This document shows positions 1 through 8,543 of a stretch of DNA of 64,000 nucleotides, in pieces. A program made the position numbers and the translations under genes. Position 1 is the first letter of the stretch. Each line of letters opens with the position of its first letter. The DNA is from VXYL01 sp963666465 (GTDB lineage: Bacteria > Pseudomonadota > Gammaproteobacteria > Pseudomonadales > Azotimanducaceae), in assembly GCA_963666465.1 (NCBI GenBank), contig OY762824.1:2604001-2668000 (forward strand). The letters run 5' to 3'. A model generated the notes under the pieces. The model saw only the letters and a list, made by a program, of their open reading frames with translations. It was not told the DNA's origin and did not search any database.

Positions 1-1
1 G

Positions 2-475
2 CCCGGCAACCAACCGCACCGACTCGCCGACCGCAGCGCGGAAGAGATGGCGAAGATGCCCATCTACTACATCATGGACGCGGCCGACGGCATGGCCGAG
101 ACCGTGGCGAAGCGCATGCCGAGCGCGGAGGAAATCGCCGCCAACCGCTGGCTGCCGGATGAGGCGCTGGCCGTTTATGCCGCCGAGTTCGAGCGCACCG
201 GCTTTCAGGGCGGCCTCAATCACTATCGCTCCGGCGCTGTGGGGAGGGAGGAGCAGGAGCTCTTCGCCGGCCGCACGCTGGACCAGCCCACCATGTTCAT
301 CTCCGGCGCGAGCGACTGGGGCACATGGCAAAGCCCCGGTGCGCTCGAGCGGATGCGCGACGAGACCTGCACCGACATGCGCGGCGTTCATCTGGTGCTC
401 GGTGCGGGGCATTGGGTGCAGCAGGAGCGGGCGGAGGAGACGGCTCGGTTGTTGGTGGGGTTTTTGAACGGTTGA
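2..475 (+). CDS. Alpha/beta hydrolase, C-terminal part (cut by window edge)
   Basis: The frame is open from the first bases of the window, so this is the C-terminal half of a longer protein of about 158 visible residues. It resembles the cap and C-terminal part of alpha/beta hydrolases of the epoxide hydrolase/haloalkane dehalogenase type: a helical cap-like stretch, then the strand TMFISGASDWGT that normally precedes the acid region, and GAGHWVQQE, which carries the catalytic histidine near the C-terminus. The HWVQQERAEE ending is typical for the family. The nucleophile lies outside the window, so the substrate cannot be inferred. The gene ends 160 bases before the amidase on the same strand, across a GC-rich spacer with palindromic stretches. 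Confidence 0.8.
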   Translation, partial: PGNQPHRLADRSAEEMAKMPIYYIMDAADGMAETVAKRMPSAEEIAANRWLPDEALAVYAAEFERTGFQGGLNHYRSGAVGREEQELFAGRTLDQPTMFISGASDWGTWQSPGALERMRDETCTDMRGVHLVLGAGHWVQQERAEETARLLVGFLNG

Positions 476-637
476 GGGGTGTTGACTGGGAGGGCGGATT
501 GCCCCCCTCGAAAAGCCGCGGACGGCTTCTTCGATTCCCCCCAGGGGGAGACAGGAGGGGGAGCTTCCTCGCAGGGGTGACAGGAGGAAGCGTTCGGCTG
601 CACGTGCGCGTGGCGTTTGACGAAGCGAGGAAGAAGC

Positions 638-2179
638 GTGAGCGATTTGTGGGAAGAAGACGCAACGACGATCCGGGGGTTGATCGACCGCCGCGAGGCC
701 AGTTGCGTCGAAGTGCTCGATGCGCACATCGACCGCATTGAGGCGGTGAATCCGGCGGTCAACGCCATCGTCACCACCACCTTCGAGCGAGCGCGAGAGG
801 TGGCTCATGCGCTCGACGGCGATCGAGGCAGCGGTGGCGCCCTCAAGGGCCTCCCCATCGCTCACAAGGATCTCGTGCCCACCAAGGGCATCCGCACCAC
901 CTACGGCTCGCCGCTCTTCGCCGATCATGTGCCGGAGCAGGACGCCCTCATCGTGCAGCGGATGCAGGCCGCCGGCGGCGCCACCATCGGCAAGACCAAC
1001 ACCCCAGAGTTCGGTGCCGGGTCGCAGACGTTCAACCGCGTCTTCGGCGCCACCGCGAATCCTTGGGACACGAACAAGACCTGCGGCGGCAGCAGCGGCG
1101 GGGCTGCGGCGGCGCTGGCGGCGCGCATGATCCCGGTGGCGGACGGCAGCGATACAGGCGGCTCTCTGCGCAACCCCGCTGCCTTCTGCAACGTCATCGG
1201 CTTTCGCCCGTCGCCGGGGCGCGTGCCTGGCTCGCCGGGAATGCCTTGGACAGACATCTCCACCGCCGGCCCAATGGCGCGAACCATCGACGACGTGGCT
1301 CTGCTCTTCTCCGTGCTCGCCGGGCCCGACCCCCGAATCCCGCACATGCAGCCAGAATCCGGCGCCTCGTTCGCGCGCGTAGCCGAAGCTCCCCTCGCCG
1401 GAATGCGCATCGCCGTCACGGAAGACTTCGGCTTGCCCGTGGAAGCCGCGGTGCGTGAACGCATTCGGGCCTTGGCGGATGTCCTCAGCAACGCCGGCGC
1501 CGTCGTCGAGGTGGCGAAGCCCGATCTAACAGACGCCCGCCGCATCTTCCATATCCTGCGCGCCACCGGCTTCCGGCGAAGATTCGGCGCCATGACGGCG
1601 GAGGAGCAGGCCGAGCTCAAGGACACCATCCGCTGGAACCTTGCCGCTGGCGAGAAACTCACCGTCGCCGACTACGACTGGGTGGACCCCGCCCGCGCCG
1701 CGCTGATCGGCCGCATCGGCGAGTTCTTCTCCCGCTTCGACCTCTTGATCGGCCCCACCACGCAAGTGCTGCCGTTCGCCCTCGGCACCGACTGGCTGCG
1801 CGAAGTGGAAGGTGTGCCGATGGAAACCTACATCCAATGGATGGAAAGCTGCAGCCTGATCACGGTAACCGGCTGTCCGGCGCTGTCCCTGCCGGTCGGC
1901 TTCGCGGAGGGCCTCGCGGTCGGCGCCCAGCTGGTCGCTCCCCTGCGGGCGGACGCGTTCCTCCTTTCGGCCGCGAAAGCCATCGAATCCCTAACCCGCT
2001 TCGCGGAGCGCCAACCGCCGCCAGTCCGCTCCCGGGAAGTGCCGGCGGCGCGTATGGGCGCGCCCTTCGGGCACGTCGGCGAGGCGCCCTCCCCGCGGGG
2101 AGGGCCGCGCCGGTCGATTGGGGTGGAGCGGGATGCCCTCCCTCCGGAGGGCATCCTTCCGGACGGAGATGGCGCCTAG
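638..2179 (+). CDS. Amidase signature (AS) family hydrolase
   Basis: This is an amidase-signature enzyme of about 513 residues that hydrolyses an amide bond, probably in the cytoplasm; the substrate is unknown. The Ser-cisSer-Lys triad is visible: Lys77 in IAHKD, Ser153 in CGGSSGG, and nucleophile Ser176 in GSDTGGS. The GTG at 638 is preferred because GAGGAAGAA lies just upstream; an in-frame TTG at 617 would add seven residues. Homology to the family seems to stop near residue 460. The last 50 or so residues are rich in Pro, Gly and Arg and are encoded by palindromic GC-rich DNA like the dispersed repeats of this window, so the natural stop was probably replaced by repeat sequence. Confidence 0.9.
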   Translation: MSDLWEEDATTIRGLIDRREASCVEVLDAHIDRIEAVNPAVNAIVTTTFERAREVAHALDGDRGSGGALKGLPIAHKDLVPTKGIRTTYGSPLFADHVPEQDALIVQRMQAAGGATIGKTNTPEFGAGSQTFNRVFGATANPWDTNKTCGGSSGGAAAALAARMIPVADGSDTGGSLRNPAAFCNVIGFRPSPGRVPGSPGMPWTDISTAGPMARTIDDVALLFSVLAGPDPRIPHMQPESGASFARVAEAPLAGMRIAVTEDFGLPVEAAVRERIRALADVLSNAGAVVEVAKPDLTDARRIFHILRATGFRRRFGAMTAEEQAELKDTIRWNLAAGEKLTVADYDWVDPARAALIGRIGEFFSRFDLLIGPTTQVLPFALGTDWLREVEGVPMETYIQWMESCSLITVTGCPALSLPVGFAEGLAVGAQLVAPLRADAFLLSAAKAIESLTRFAERQPPPVRSREVPAARMGAPFGHVGEAPSPRGGPRRSIGVERDALPPEGILPDGDGA

Positions 2180-2289
2180 CAGCCTGTCGGACTTCGGACG
2201 GCGCAAGCTGGCCGAATGCCGACAGGGTGACAGGACGGCTGGGGCTGGGGCAGGAAGCGTTGCCGAAAGGCAACGCTTCCTATGGCGCT
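2179..2289 (+). repeat. Dispersed two-hairpin repeat, copy 1
   Basis: Starts GCAGCCTGTCGGACTTCGG, closes its first hairpin with CCGAATGCCGACAG, then has a second hairpin GCGTTGCC-GAAA-GGCAACGC and ends near TGGCGCT. A near-identical copy lies inverted at 63751-63862 and a partial copy at 23469-23535. It overlaps the stop codon of the amidase. It fills most of the gap before 2431, for which I see no gene. Confidence 0.75.
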
Positions 2290-2430
2290 AGCGCCGCAAG
2301 GCGCGCGTTTTTTTGGGCGAGCCGGATCGGCAGCAAATTGCCTGATCGCTTGTCGCAGGGCAAGTCATGGGCGCAAGACGCCCTCCCGCCAGAGGTCGAC
2401 GTGCGCGAAAGGGATATGTGCAGAGCCTCC

Positions 2431-2919
2431 TTAGGCGCCCACCGCATACCGGAGCATTACACGTTCGCCGTTCGCAAGGCCGGTTCGGAAGCGGTCGCCC
2501 CAAGTGTCCCAACCTTCCTCTGCGTACTTCGGACCCATCGCTTCGAGCATCGCGCCCTGCACCTCGGCATCCGTTTCCAGCGATGCGGTAGCCATGTGTT
2601 CGGGGGCGGTGCGGAAGGCGTCGTCCGAGTCCGTCCATACGCCGAATTCGCCGACCCAGAGCCGGGCTCGGGTGAGGTCCTTGCGGACGGCTTGGGCCCG
2701 CCAGGCGTCGTGTTGGGTGACGACGTAGCAGGAGCCTTCGTGCCAGCCGAACCACACCTCCGCCTTGCAGCGGCTCTCCTCGCCGTTGCTCTTGAGGGGC
2801 GTGATGTACACGAGCTTCGATGCGGTGAACGGGGTCGTGTCGGCCTGCGCCGTGCGACCGACGAGCGGCAGCAGCGGGGTGAGGGCGGCGCCGGCAATCA
2901 GATTCCTTCGCGCAATCAT
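2431..2919 (-). CDS. Exported protein with Tat-like signal, unknown function
   Basis: 162 residues. The N-terminus ARRNLIAGAALTPLLPLVG followed by RTAQA looks like a twin-arginine or Sec signal peptide with cleavage after AQA near residue 27. The mature part is a single small domain with motifs such as SRCKAEVWFGWHEGSCYVV and PKYAEEGWDTWGDRF. I do not recognise the family with certainty. The ATG at 2919 overlaps the TGA of the upstream dioxygenase gene (ATGA, four bases shared), so the two are probably translationally coupled and act together. No RBS is obvious beyond a weak AGAGG. Confidence 0.75.
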   Translation of the reverse strand: MIARRNLIAGAALTPLLPLVGRTAQADTTPFTASKLVYITPLKSNGEESRCKAEVWFGWHEGSCYVVTQHDAWRAQAVRKDLTRARLWVGEFGVWTDSDDAFRTAPEHMATASLETDAEVQGAMLEAMGPKYAEEGWDTWGDRFRTGLANGERVMLRYAVGA

Positions 2920-3791
2920 GCTGCTGGCCTCTGGTCCCCAACTATGGAGACGCGTTCGCCGTAGCGGGAGTGGGGGAAGTAGTCCCAGACGGCGTGGTGC
3001 TGGGTGCAGCGGTTGTCCCAGAACGTGAGCGTGTTCGGCCGCCAGTCCACCCGACACCAAAGCCGCGGCGTGGCGGCGACGTGCTGGTAGAGCATGTCGA
3101 GCACGGCGCGGCTCTCGGTGCGGCTCAGGCCGACGATGTGGGAGGTGAAGCCGGGGTTGACGTAGAGAATCTTCTCGCGGGTAACCGGATGGCGAATCAC
3201 AACGGGATGCTCGTTCTTCGGATAGCCGCCAGGTGGAGGCGTGGACTTGTAGGCGCCGACATAGGGGCCGGCGCCGTCGTGAACCGCCGTCAGGTCGTCC
3301 AAGAACTCGCGAATCGACGGCGAGAGCATCTGATAGGCGAGGTACATGTCCGCGAACAGGGTGTCGCCGCCGCCCTTCTCCGGCGTCTCGGTGACGTAGA
3401 GCATCGAGCCGAGCGGCGGAACCTCGTCGCAGGTCACGTCCGTGTGCCAGCCGTCGCCGGAGGTGTAGGCGGAGTCGGCATTGGTCTTCACTGTCAGAAT
3501 CTCGGGGTCGCCGCCGTACTTGTGCTGCATCGGATGCACATGCAGCCGCCCGAAACGACGACCAAACGCCTTGTGCTGGTCGCGATTGATGTGCTGATCG
3601 CGGAACACCAGCACCTTCCAGTCCATCCAGGCATCGTGGATGTCCTGCGCCTGCTCGTTCGAGAGCGGCTGCGCCAGATCCACCCCCTCCACCTCCGCCC
3701 CGATGTGCGGCGTGAGCGAATTCACCTCAAAGGTGCGGTACTCCGTGCGGATGTCGCCGGCCACAAACTGCCCCTCGCGTGTATTGAACAT
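2916..3791 (-). CDS. TauD/TfdA-family Fe(II)/2-oxoglutarate dioxygenase
   Basis: About 291 residues, the usual length for TauD/TfdA enzymes, which hydroxylate taurine, aryloxyalkanoates or related compounds using Fe(II), O2 and 2-oxoglutarate. The iron triad is visible as His116-x-Asp118 in GWHTD and the distal His near residue 265 in TQHHAVWDYFP, followed by the 2-oxoglutarate-binding Arg in RYGERVSI. The start at 3791 (MFNTREG) has GGGAG close upstream; an in-frame ATG at 3839 would add 16 low-complexity residues. The substrate cannot be inferred. The stop overlaps the start of the exported protein gene. Confidence 0.92.
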   Translation of the reverse strand: MFNTREGQFVAGDIRTEYRTFEVNSLTPHIGAEVEGVDLAQPLSNEQAQDIHDAWMDWKVLVFRDQHINRDQHKAFGRRFGRLHVHPMQHKYGGDPEILTVKTNADSAYTSGDGWHTDVTCDEVPPLGSMLYVTETPEKGGGDTLFADMYLAYQMLSPSIREFLDDLTAVHDGAGPYVGAYKSTPPPGGYPKNEHPVVIRHPVTREKILYVNPGFTSHIVGLSRTESRAVLDMLYQHVAATPRLWCRVDWRPNTLTFWDNRCTQHHAVWDYFPHSRYGERVSIVGDQRPAA

Positions 3792-3872
3792 CTCCCGCCC
3801 CCGCGCCTCGCTGCGCTCGCCTTGCGTTGCCGCAACCATACAACAACGAACGCCGCCGCGGCTTCGGCGCCG

Positions 3873-5165
3873 CTAAGCGAGCAACGCCCTGTTGGCGTTT
3901 CGCGTGCGTTCGAGTCGATTGCCGATCAGGGCGCGGGTGTCCGGGCGGATGCCGAGCTGTGTGGCGACTTCTGGCCAGTTGTGGATGGCGTCCACGACTC
4001 GCTCGATTGCTTGCCGGGCGTCTGGCCAGCTGGCGAAACTCGCTTGGGCGGCGAGTTGCTGCATGGCCTTGAGCGGGGGTGCGCTGCCGTGGCCGAGGAA
4101 GGCGGTGGCGTGTTGGTCGTGGGGGGTGGGGCTGAAGGTGATGTCGTAGCAGGGCGAAGGTCGCCAGTGGCCGGCGTCGTCCTGCAGGAACGACCAGTTG
4201 CGGGTGTGGTCGTCTTGGTTGACGGCGAAGAGGTTGAATGCGGCCCGGATGAACTGCGCCTGGCCGACCGCCCGGTTCTCGCACAGGGCTTGGCTGGCGC
4301 GGATCAGGTCTTCGTAATCCATCGACGGTGCGCGGAAGTCGGCGTCGAGCAGGCCGCAGAGGCTGTGCATGTGCAGGCGGCCAGCCGGTGGCGTGCAGTC
4401 GAATCTCCCTTGCGCGAGCCATGCGGTGGCCTGGGTCCGAGCATCGGTGGGTACGGGCAACAACCGCCACTCGGGCGTTTCGATGCCGGCGTCTGCTGCC
4501 ATTGTGAGGTAGGCGGCCTCGCAGAGGCCTTCCTCGTGTCCGAGCGGCAACGACGTTGACGTGAACTTGACGAGCCAAGGTGCGAGGCCGGGTGCGGGGC
4601 TGATGCGCGCTCGACTGCCGGGGGCGCCCTCCACCGGGAAGTACACGAGCGCCTTGGGACGGGCGCCGCCGGAACTGCCAGCCGCGGCGAGGAGCGCCAG
4701 GAGCTGGTCGCCCTCGCCGTCGAACAGCTTCTCGGCGTGGGTGCCGAACTCCCAGACCTCGGCCGCCTCGGCAAGTGCGGGCGCCAGGGGAGACGCAGGC
4801 GTGTAGCGGAGCGCGCCGACTCCCCGCTCGCCGACGAAGGAAAGCCGGTCCATCGCGGTCAACTGGCTCGGGGCGATGCCCTGCTGCCGGAACAGGCGAT
4901 CCATCAAGAGCCGCCCCCAGCCATCCGGCAGCGAGTCGTCGAACACGCCGTGCAGACCTTCGTGGGGGGCGGCAGGGGCGCGATGCGATGAGCCATCGAA
5001 CGGCAGCAGGAAGGGGGAGAGGCTCGGCTGGTCGCGCAGATAGTCCGGGTGGTATCGGAAGGAGACGCCCCGACAGCTCTGGGCCAGTTCGCCGACTGGC
5101 GCCGTCACGCCGGTGGAGAGGCAACGCGAGACGTGCAAGCGGCGGATGGGGGTGAAGTCCGTCAT
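3873..5165 (-). CDS. HipA-like kinase, orphan
   Basis: 430 residues, typical of HipA serine/threonine kinases of type II toxin-antitoxin modules, which phosphorylate targets such as aminoacyl-tRNA synthetases. The N-subdomain contains FDDSLPDGWGRLLMDR (residues 75-90), a glycine-rich GGARPK loop is at 166-171, the catalytic stretch NQDDHTRN is at 316-323 with Asp318 as predicted base, and the metal-binding YD motif is at 340-341. A HipB antitoxin (short Xre-type HTH) normally sits immediately upstream. Here the upstream neighbour, 47 bases away, is inositol oxygenase, and no HTH gene is seen. It is therefore an orphan kinase or a member of the HipT/standalone type. Confidence 0.88.
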   Translation of the reverse strand: MTDFTPIRRLHVSRCLSTGVTAPVGELAQSCRGVSFRYHPDYLRDQPSLSPFLLPFDGSSHRAPAAPHEGLHGVFDDSLPDGWGRLLMDRLFRQQGIAPSQLTAMDRLSFVGERGVGALRYTPASPLAPALAEAAEVWEFGTHAEKLFDGEGDQLLALLAAAGSSGGARPKALVYFPVEGAPGSRARISPAPGLAPWLVKFTSTSLPLGHEEGLCEAAYLTMAADAGIETPEWRLLPVPTDARTQATAWLAQGRFDCTPPAGRLHMHSLCGLLDADFRAPSMDYEDLIRASQALCENRAVGQAQFIRAAFNLFAVNQDDHTRNWSFLQDDAGHWRPSPCYDITFSPTPHDQHATAFLGHGSAPPLKAMQQLAAQASFASWPDARQAIERVVDAIHNWPEVATQLGIRPDTRALIGNRLERTRNANRALLA

Positions 5166-5211
5166 CGGTTGTGGATTCGCCCCCAGGCCGGGTTGGCGGG
5201 TTGTCGCGTGC

Positions 5212-5982
5212 CTACCAGGGGATTTCGTCGGGGAAGTAGCGGGCGATGAGGTCCTCGTAGTAGGGGCGCAGGGCCTTCTTGTCGGGTGGGGCGTCGTGCT
5301 TGGTGTAGAGGTCGTAGCGGCTGAACTCGCGCACCCACTCGAACATGCGGATGTCGCGTTCGTCCTTGAGGTGGTCGTAGGCCGGGGTTGAATGGCCGGG
5401 GTAGAAGCTGTGGTAGCGGATCATGTAGAGGGCTTCGGCCGGGAGGTAGTCCCTGGCAACGAGGTACATGTACTCGTCGTGTCCCCAGGAGAGGGTGACG
5501 TTGTCGAGGCCGCAGCCCGGCTCGTAGATGCCGACTGCGGTAGAGAGTTCGGGATTCGAGGCGTCGGGATTGGCGGCGAAGTACTCGGAATGGACGATGG
5601 CGTCGGAGAAGGCGCAGCCGAGGGGAAAGGTGTCGCCGGTCACGGCCCATTGCGGCTCGCCGTAGAGGCAGAGGATCTTGCCGAGGTCATGCACGAGCCC
5701 CGCGAGCACGAACCAGTCGGGCTGGCCGTCGGCGCGGATGCCTTCGGCGGTCTGGAGGCAATGCTCGATCTGCGACAGGCTCGTGTCCGGGTCGCTCTCG
5801 TCGATCAGGGTGTCGAGATGTTCGCAGCACTCCCACACGCCCATGCGCCGTTTCGCCAGCCGCCCGTACTCGTCGCGCTTGGTGCGGGCGAAGGCGAGGG
5901 TCTGGTGCTGGTGGTTGGCCTGGTAGAAGCGCCGCACGCCGGCATCGGCATTGGCGTAGTCGCGGTAGTCTGCCGTGTCCAT
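5212..5982 (-). CDS. Myo-inositol oxygenase (MIOX)
   Basis: Converts myo-inositol to D-glucuronate with a di-iron centre of HD-domain type. Strong family motifs are present: IEHCLQTAEGIR, GLVHDLGK, GEPQWAVTGDTFPLGC, SWGHDEYMY, RYHSFYP and FSRYDLYTK. Counting from the upstream ATG at 5994, the six iron ligands correspond to His78, His102, Asp103, His172, His195 and Asp228. I prefer the ATG at 5982 (256 residues) because GGAGG lies five bases before it. MIOX is best known from eukaryotes and occurs only in some bacteria, so its presence is notable. No inositol transporter or uronate genes are adjacent. Confidence 0.93.
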   Translation of the reverse strand: MDTADYRDYANADAGVRRFYQANHQHQTLAFARTKRDEYGRLAKRRMGVWECCEHLDTLIDESDPDTSLSQIEHCLQTAEGIRADGQPDWFVLAGLVHDLGKILCLYGEPQWAVTGDTFPLGCAFSDAIVHSEYFAANPDASNPELSTAVGIYEPGCGLDNVTLSWGHDEYMYLVARDYLPAEALYMIRYHSFYPGHSTPAYDHLKDERDIRMFEWVREFSRYDLYTKHDAPPDKKALRPYYEDLIARYFPDEIPW

Positions 5983-6065
5983 CGGCGCCTCCATCCTGGC
6001 GGGTATGCTCTTGCGCCGATGCTACACATTCGAAGGTGGTGGCGTGACGCGTGCGCGCCTGACGG

Positions 6066-6194
6066 TAGTGTCTCGCTTTGGCTTGTGCAGTGTCTGGCGC
6101 CCTCCCCCAGAGTGGTCCCGGCAGGCAAGTCTGACGCAGTCGCCAGCTGTGGACGGCCATGCGCCACGTCAGGCGAATTCAAGGTGAGACACTA
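6066..6194. mobile_element. MITE-like element with TA-flanked inverted repeats
   Basis: About 129 bp with inverted ends: the left end TAGTGTCTCGCTTTGG matches the complement of the right end, which reads TAGTGTCTCACCTTGA. Both ends start with TA, as expected for Tc1/mariner-IS630 type insertion. There is no coding capacity. Partial copies of the left end occur at 38876 and 41808, and the right half occurs at 63690-63891. The rest of the 5983-6338 gap holds palindromic GGAGGGCAC-type repeats and no gene that I can see. Confidence 0.7.
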
Positions 6195-6338
6195 TCCGCC
6201 TGACGGCACGATGGAGGGCACGATGCCTTGGGTTCCAGAGAGGGTGGAGGGCACGATGCGCGCGCTCCGGAGAGCGCGGGGCGCGAGTAGGTCGTCCGTC
6301 GCTGGATTGGCATGCAAAGGGGAAGGAGGAGGTGACCG

Positions 6339-6782
6339 ATGTCCGTGATTGAAGCGATCAACGTCTCGCCGGCACACGGTCAGCCGCAGGCGCCTGTCGA
6401 TGCCGCGCGGTTGACGGTGGCGGCAGGGCTCGTCGGCGATCGGCACTCGAACCGTCGGGCCGTGGTGTCGCTCATCTCCGCCGAGGAGGTGGAGGCTTTC
6501 AACGAGGCCACCGGGCTCGACATCACGCCAGCCGAGACGGGGCGCAACATCGTCACTCGCGGGGTGGACCTGAACGCGCTGGTTGCCAAGCGCTTCCGGG
6601 TTGCCGGCGTGGAACTCGAGGGCTTCGAACTGTGCGAACCGTGTGCCACGTTGGGGGGCCTGCTCTCTACGGATGAAGTCAGTGCCGCCGACGTGGTGCG
6701 GCGATTCACGCACCGGGCCGGGTTGCGAGCCACGGTTCGGGACGGCGGGTGGATCCGGGTCGGGGACGCGGTGACCGTATAG
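6339..6782 (+). CDS. MOSC-domain protein
   Basis: 147 residues, a single MOSC domain (C-terminal domain of molybdenum cofactor sulfurases; YiiM/YuaD-like). These proteins bind molybdopterin or transfer sulfur through a conserved cysteine. The motif ELCEPCATLGG gives Cys99 and Cys102, and ETGRNIVTRGVDL is also typical. AGGAGGTG, six bases upstream of the ATG, is an excellent ribosome binding site. The gene is monocistronic between the MITE and the convergent aroB. The substrate is unknown. Confidence 0.9.
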   Translation: MSVIEAINVSPAHGQPQAPVDAARLTVAAGLVGDRHSNRRAVVSLISAEEVEAFNEATGLDITPAETGRNIVTRGVDLNALVAKRFRVAGVELEGFELCEPCATLGGLLSTDEVSAADVVRRFTHRAGLRATVRDGGWIRVGDAVTV

Positions 6783-6888
6783 GAGAGCTCCGGTCGGGCC
6801 GATGCTTCTTCGGAGGAGGCGTCTCGCCCCTCCCTCGCGCCGTCAGGCGCGCCGCTCCGGCGAGGCTCGGCGTGACCGCCCGCCTCGG

Positions 6889-7968
6889 TCAAGGGCCACG
6901 CAAAAGGCTGGAGCGGATCTTGGCCGGAGGGATGTCGGCGGTGACCGAGACTTGGCCGATGCCGTGGCAGAGGACCAGGCGGATGCGACCGTCCACGACC
7001 TTCTTGTCCATGCCCATTGCCTGCAGCATGGCGTCGGGGTCCAGTTCGTTTGGGGCGATGGGGAGACCGGCCTGGGTCAGCAGGGCGCGGACTCGCTCTG
7101 CTTCGCCAGCCGGGGCCCGGCGCGATCGTTCCGACAGGTCCATGGCCATGACCATGCCGATGGCGACGGCTTCGCCGTGCAGCCAGGCATCGTAGTTCGT
7201 CAGGGCCTCGATGGCGTGACCGTAGGTGTGGCCGAAGTTGAGGATGGCGCGGTTGCCCTGCTCGCGCTCGTCGCCGGCGACCACTTGGGCCTTGATCTCA
7301 CAGGAACGTCGCACGGCGTGGATGAGGGTGTCAGGGTGACGCGCCACGAGATCGTCCATGTGTTGCTCTAGCCATGCGAAGAAGCTGGTGTCGGCGATCA
7401 CGCCATACTTGATGACCTCGGCAAGACCGGCGCGGAACTCTCGCTCGGGCAGGGTTCGCAGCACGCCCATGTCCGCCACCACGGCGCTCGGCTGGTAGAA
7501 GGCGCCGATCAGGTTCTTGCCGGCCGGATGATTCACCGCGGTCTTGCCGCCGACGGAGGAATCCACCTGCGCGAGCAACGTGGTCGGCACCTGGACGAGA
7601 CCCACGCCGCGCTGATAGCTCGCCGCAGCGAAGCCGGCCACATCGCCCACCACTCCGCCGCCGAGGCCGATCAGGGTCGTCGTCCGGTTGTGTCGGAGTT
7701 CGACCAGGCGGTCGAGCACGGCGGACCACGTCGCCAACGTCTTGAAGCGTTCGCCGTCGCCGATCTCGAAGATGTCGAGCTGTGCCACGTTGGCGAGGCC
7801 CTGGCGCAGACGGTCGAGACAATGTCCACTTACCGCCGGATTGGTCACCACCATCGCCTGTGTGCGGATGAACGGATCGAAGTGGGCTGGGTCCTCGAGG
7901 CATCCCTCGCCGAGGATCACCGGATAGTCGCGGCCATCGCCGAGCGGCACGTTCAGGCGTTCGATCAT
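6889..7968 (-). CDS. aroB: 3-dehydroquinate synthase
   Basis: 359 residues. Catalyses the second step of the shikimate pathway, DAHP to 3-dehydroquinate, in the cytoplasm using NAD+ and a divalent metal. NAD-binding and active-site motifs: GGGVVGDVAG (103-112), PTTLLAQVDSSVGGKTAVN (128-146), GLAEVIKYG (181-189) and NFGHTYGHAIE (244-254). Predicted zinc ligands are Glu184, His247 and His264. It follows aroK by 33 bases and is the last gene of the pilMNOPQ-aroK-aroB run, an arrangement known from Pseudomonas and other gammaproteobacteria. Confidence 0.97.
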   Translation of the reverse strand: MIERLNVPLGDGRDYPVILGEGCLEDPAHFDPFIRTQAMVVTNPAVSGHCLDRLRQGLANVAQLDIFEIGDGERFKTLATWSAVLDRLVELRHNRTTTLIGLGGGVVGDVAGFAAASYQRGVGLVQVPTTLLAQVDSSVGGKTAVNHPAGKNLIGAFYQPSAVVADMGVLRTLPEREFRAGLAEVIKYGVIADTSFFAWLEQHMDDLVARHPDTLIHAVRRSCEIKAQVVAGDEREQGNRAILNFGHTYGHAIEALTNYDAWLHGEAVAIGMVMAMDLSERSRRAPAGEAERVRALLTQAGLPIAPNELDPDAMLQAMGMDKKVVDGRIRLVLCHGIGQVSVTADIPPAKIRSSLLRGP

Positions 7969-8001
7969 CTGGCTCCCCCAGTCACGACATTTTGCGTCGC
8001 C

Positions 8002-8541
8002 TCAAGATGGCTTGCGCCGTGCCCCACTGTACGCCAGCAAGGCTTCATGCACCCGCTCCGCCACGCTTTGGGCGCTGCCCTCGTCGGTATCCACCATCAC
8101 GTGCGCGACCTCTTCATACAGGGGCGTCCGCTGCTCTAGCAAGTCTGTGAGGCGTTGACGCGCATCCACCCCTTGCAGCAGCGGACGCCGGCGATCGTGT
8201 CGCGTTCGCGTGACGATGGTGTCCACCGTGCCGCGCAGATACACCACCACGCCCCGCTCGTGCAGGCGCTGCCGGTTCGCTTGCCGCAGCACCGCGCCGC
8301 CGCCGGTGGCGAGGACGATGCCTTGGCGGCGGCTGAGCGCATCGAGCACCTGTTCTTCGCGCTCGCGGAATCCGTCCTCCTCCTCGACGTCGAAAATCCA
8401 GCCGATGTCGGCGCCGGCGCGTTCCTCGATCACGCGATCAACATCGACGAAGGTGAGCCCCATGACATCCGCAAGCCGCCGGCCGACGGTGGATTTCCCG
8501 GAACCCATCATGCCGACGATGAACACGCTTTGCCGCGACAT
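8002..8541 (-). CDS. aroK: Shikimate kinase
   Basis: 179 residues, normal length. Phosphorylates shikimate at the 3-hydroxyl with ATP. The Walker A motif GMMGSGKST is at residues 10-18, the shikimate-contacting region FVDVDRVIEE at 31-40, and the conserved ATGGGAV at 78-84. The lid arginines lie in the RHDRRRPLL stretch. It starts two bases after the pilQ stop codon, so it is transcribed and probably translated in concert with pilQ. Confidence 0.97.
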   Translation of the reverse strand: MSRQSVFIVGMMGSGKSTVGRRLADVMGLTFVDVDRVIEERAGADIGWIFDVEEEDGFREREEQVLDALSRRQGIVLATGGGAVLRQANRQRLHERGVVVYLRGTVDTIVTRTRHDRRRPLLQGVDARQRLTDLLEQRTPLYEEVAHVMVDTDEGSAQSVAERVHEALLAYSGARRKPS

Positions 8542-8543
8542 GG

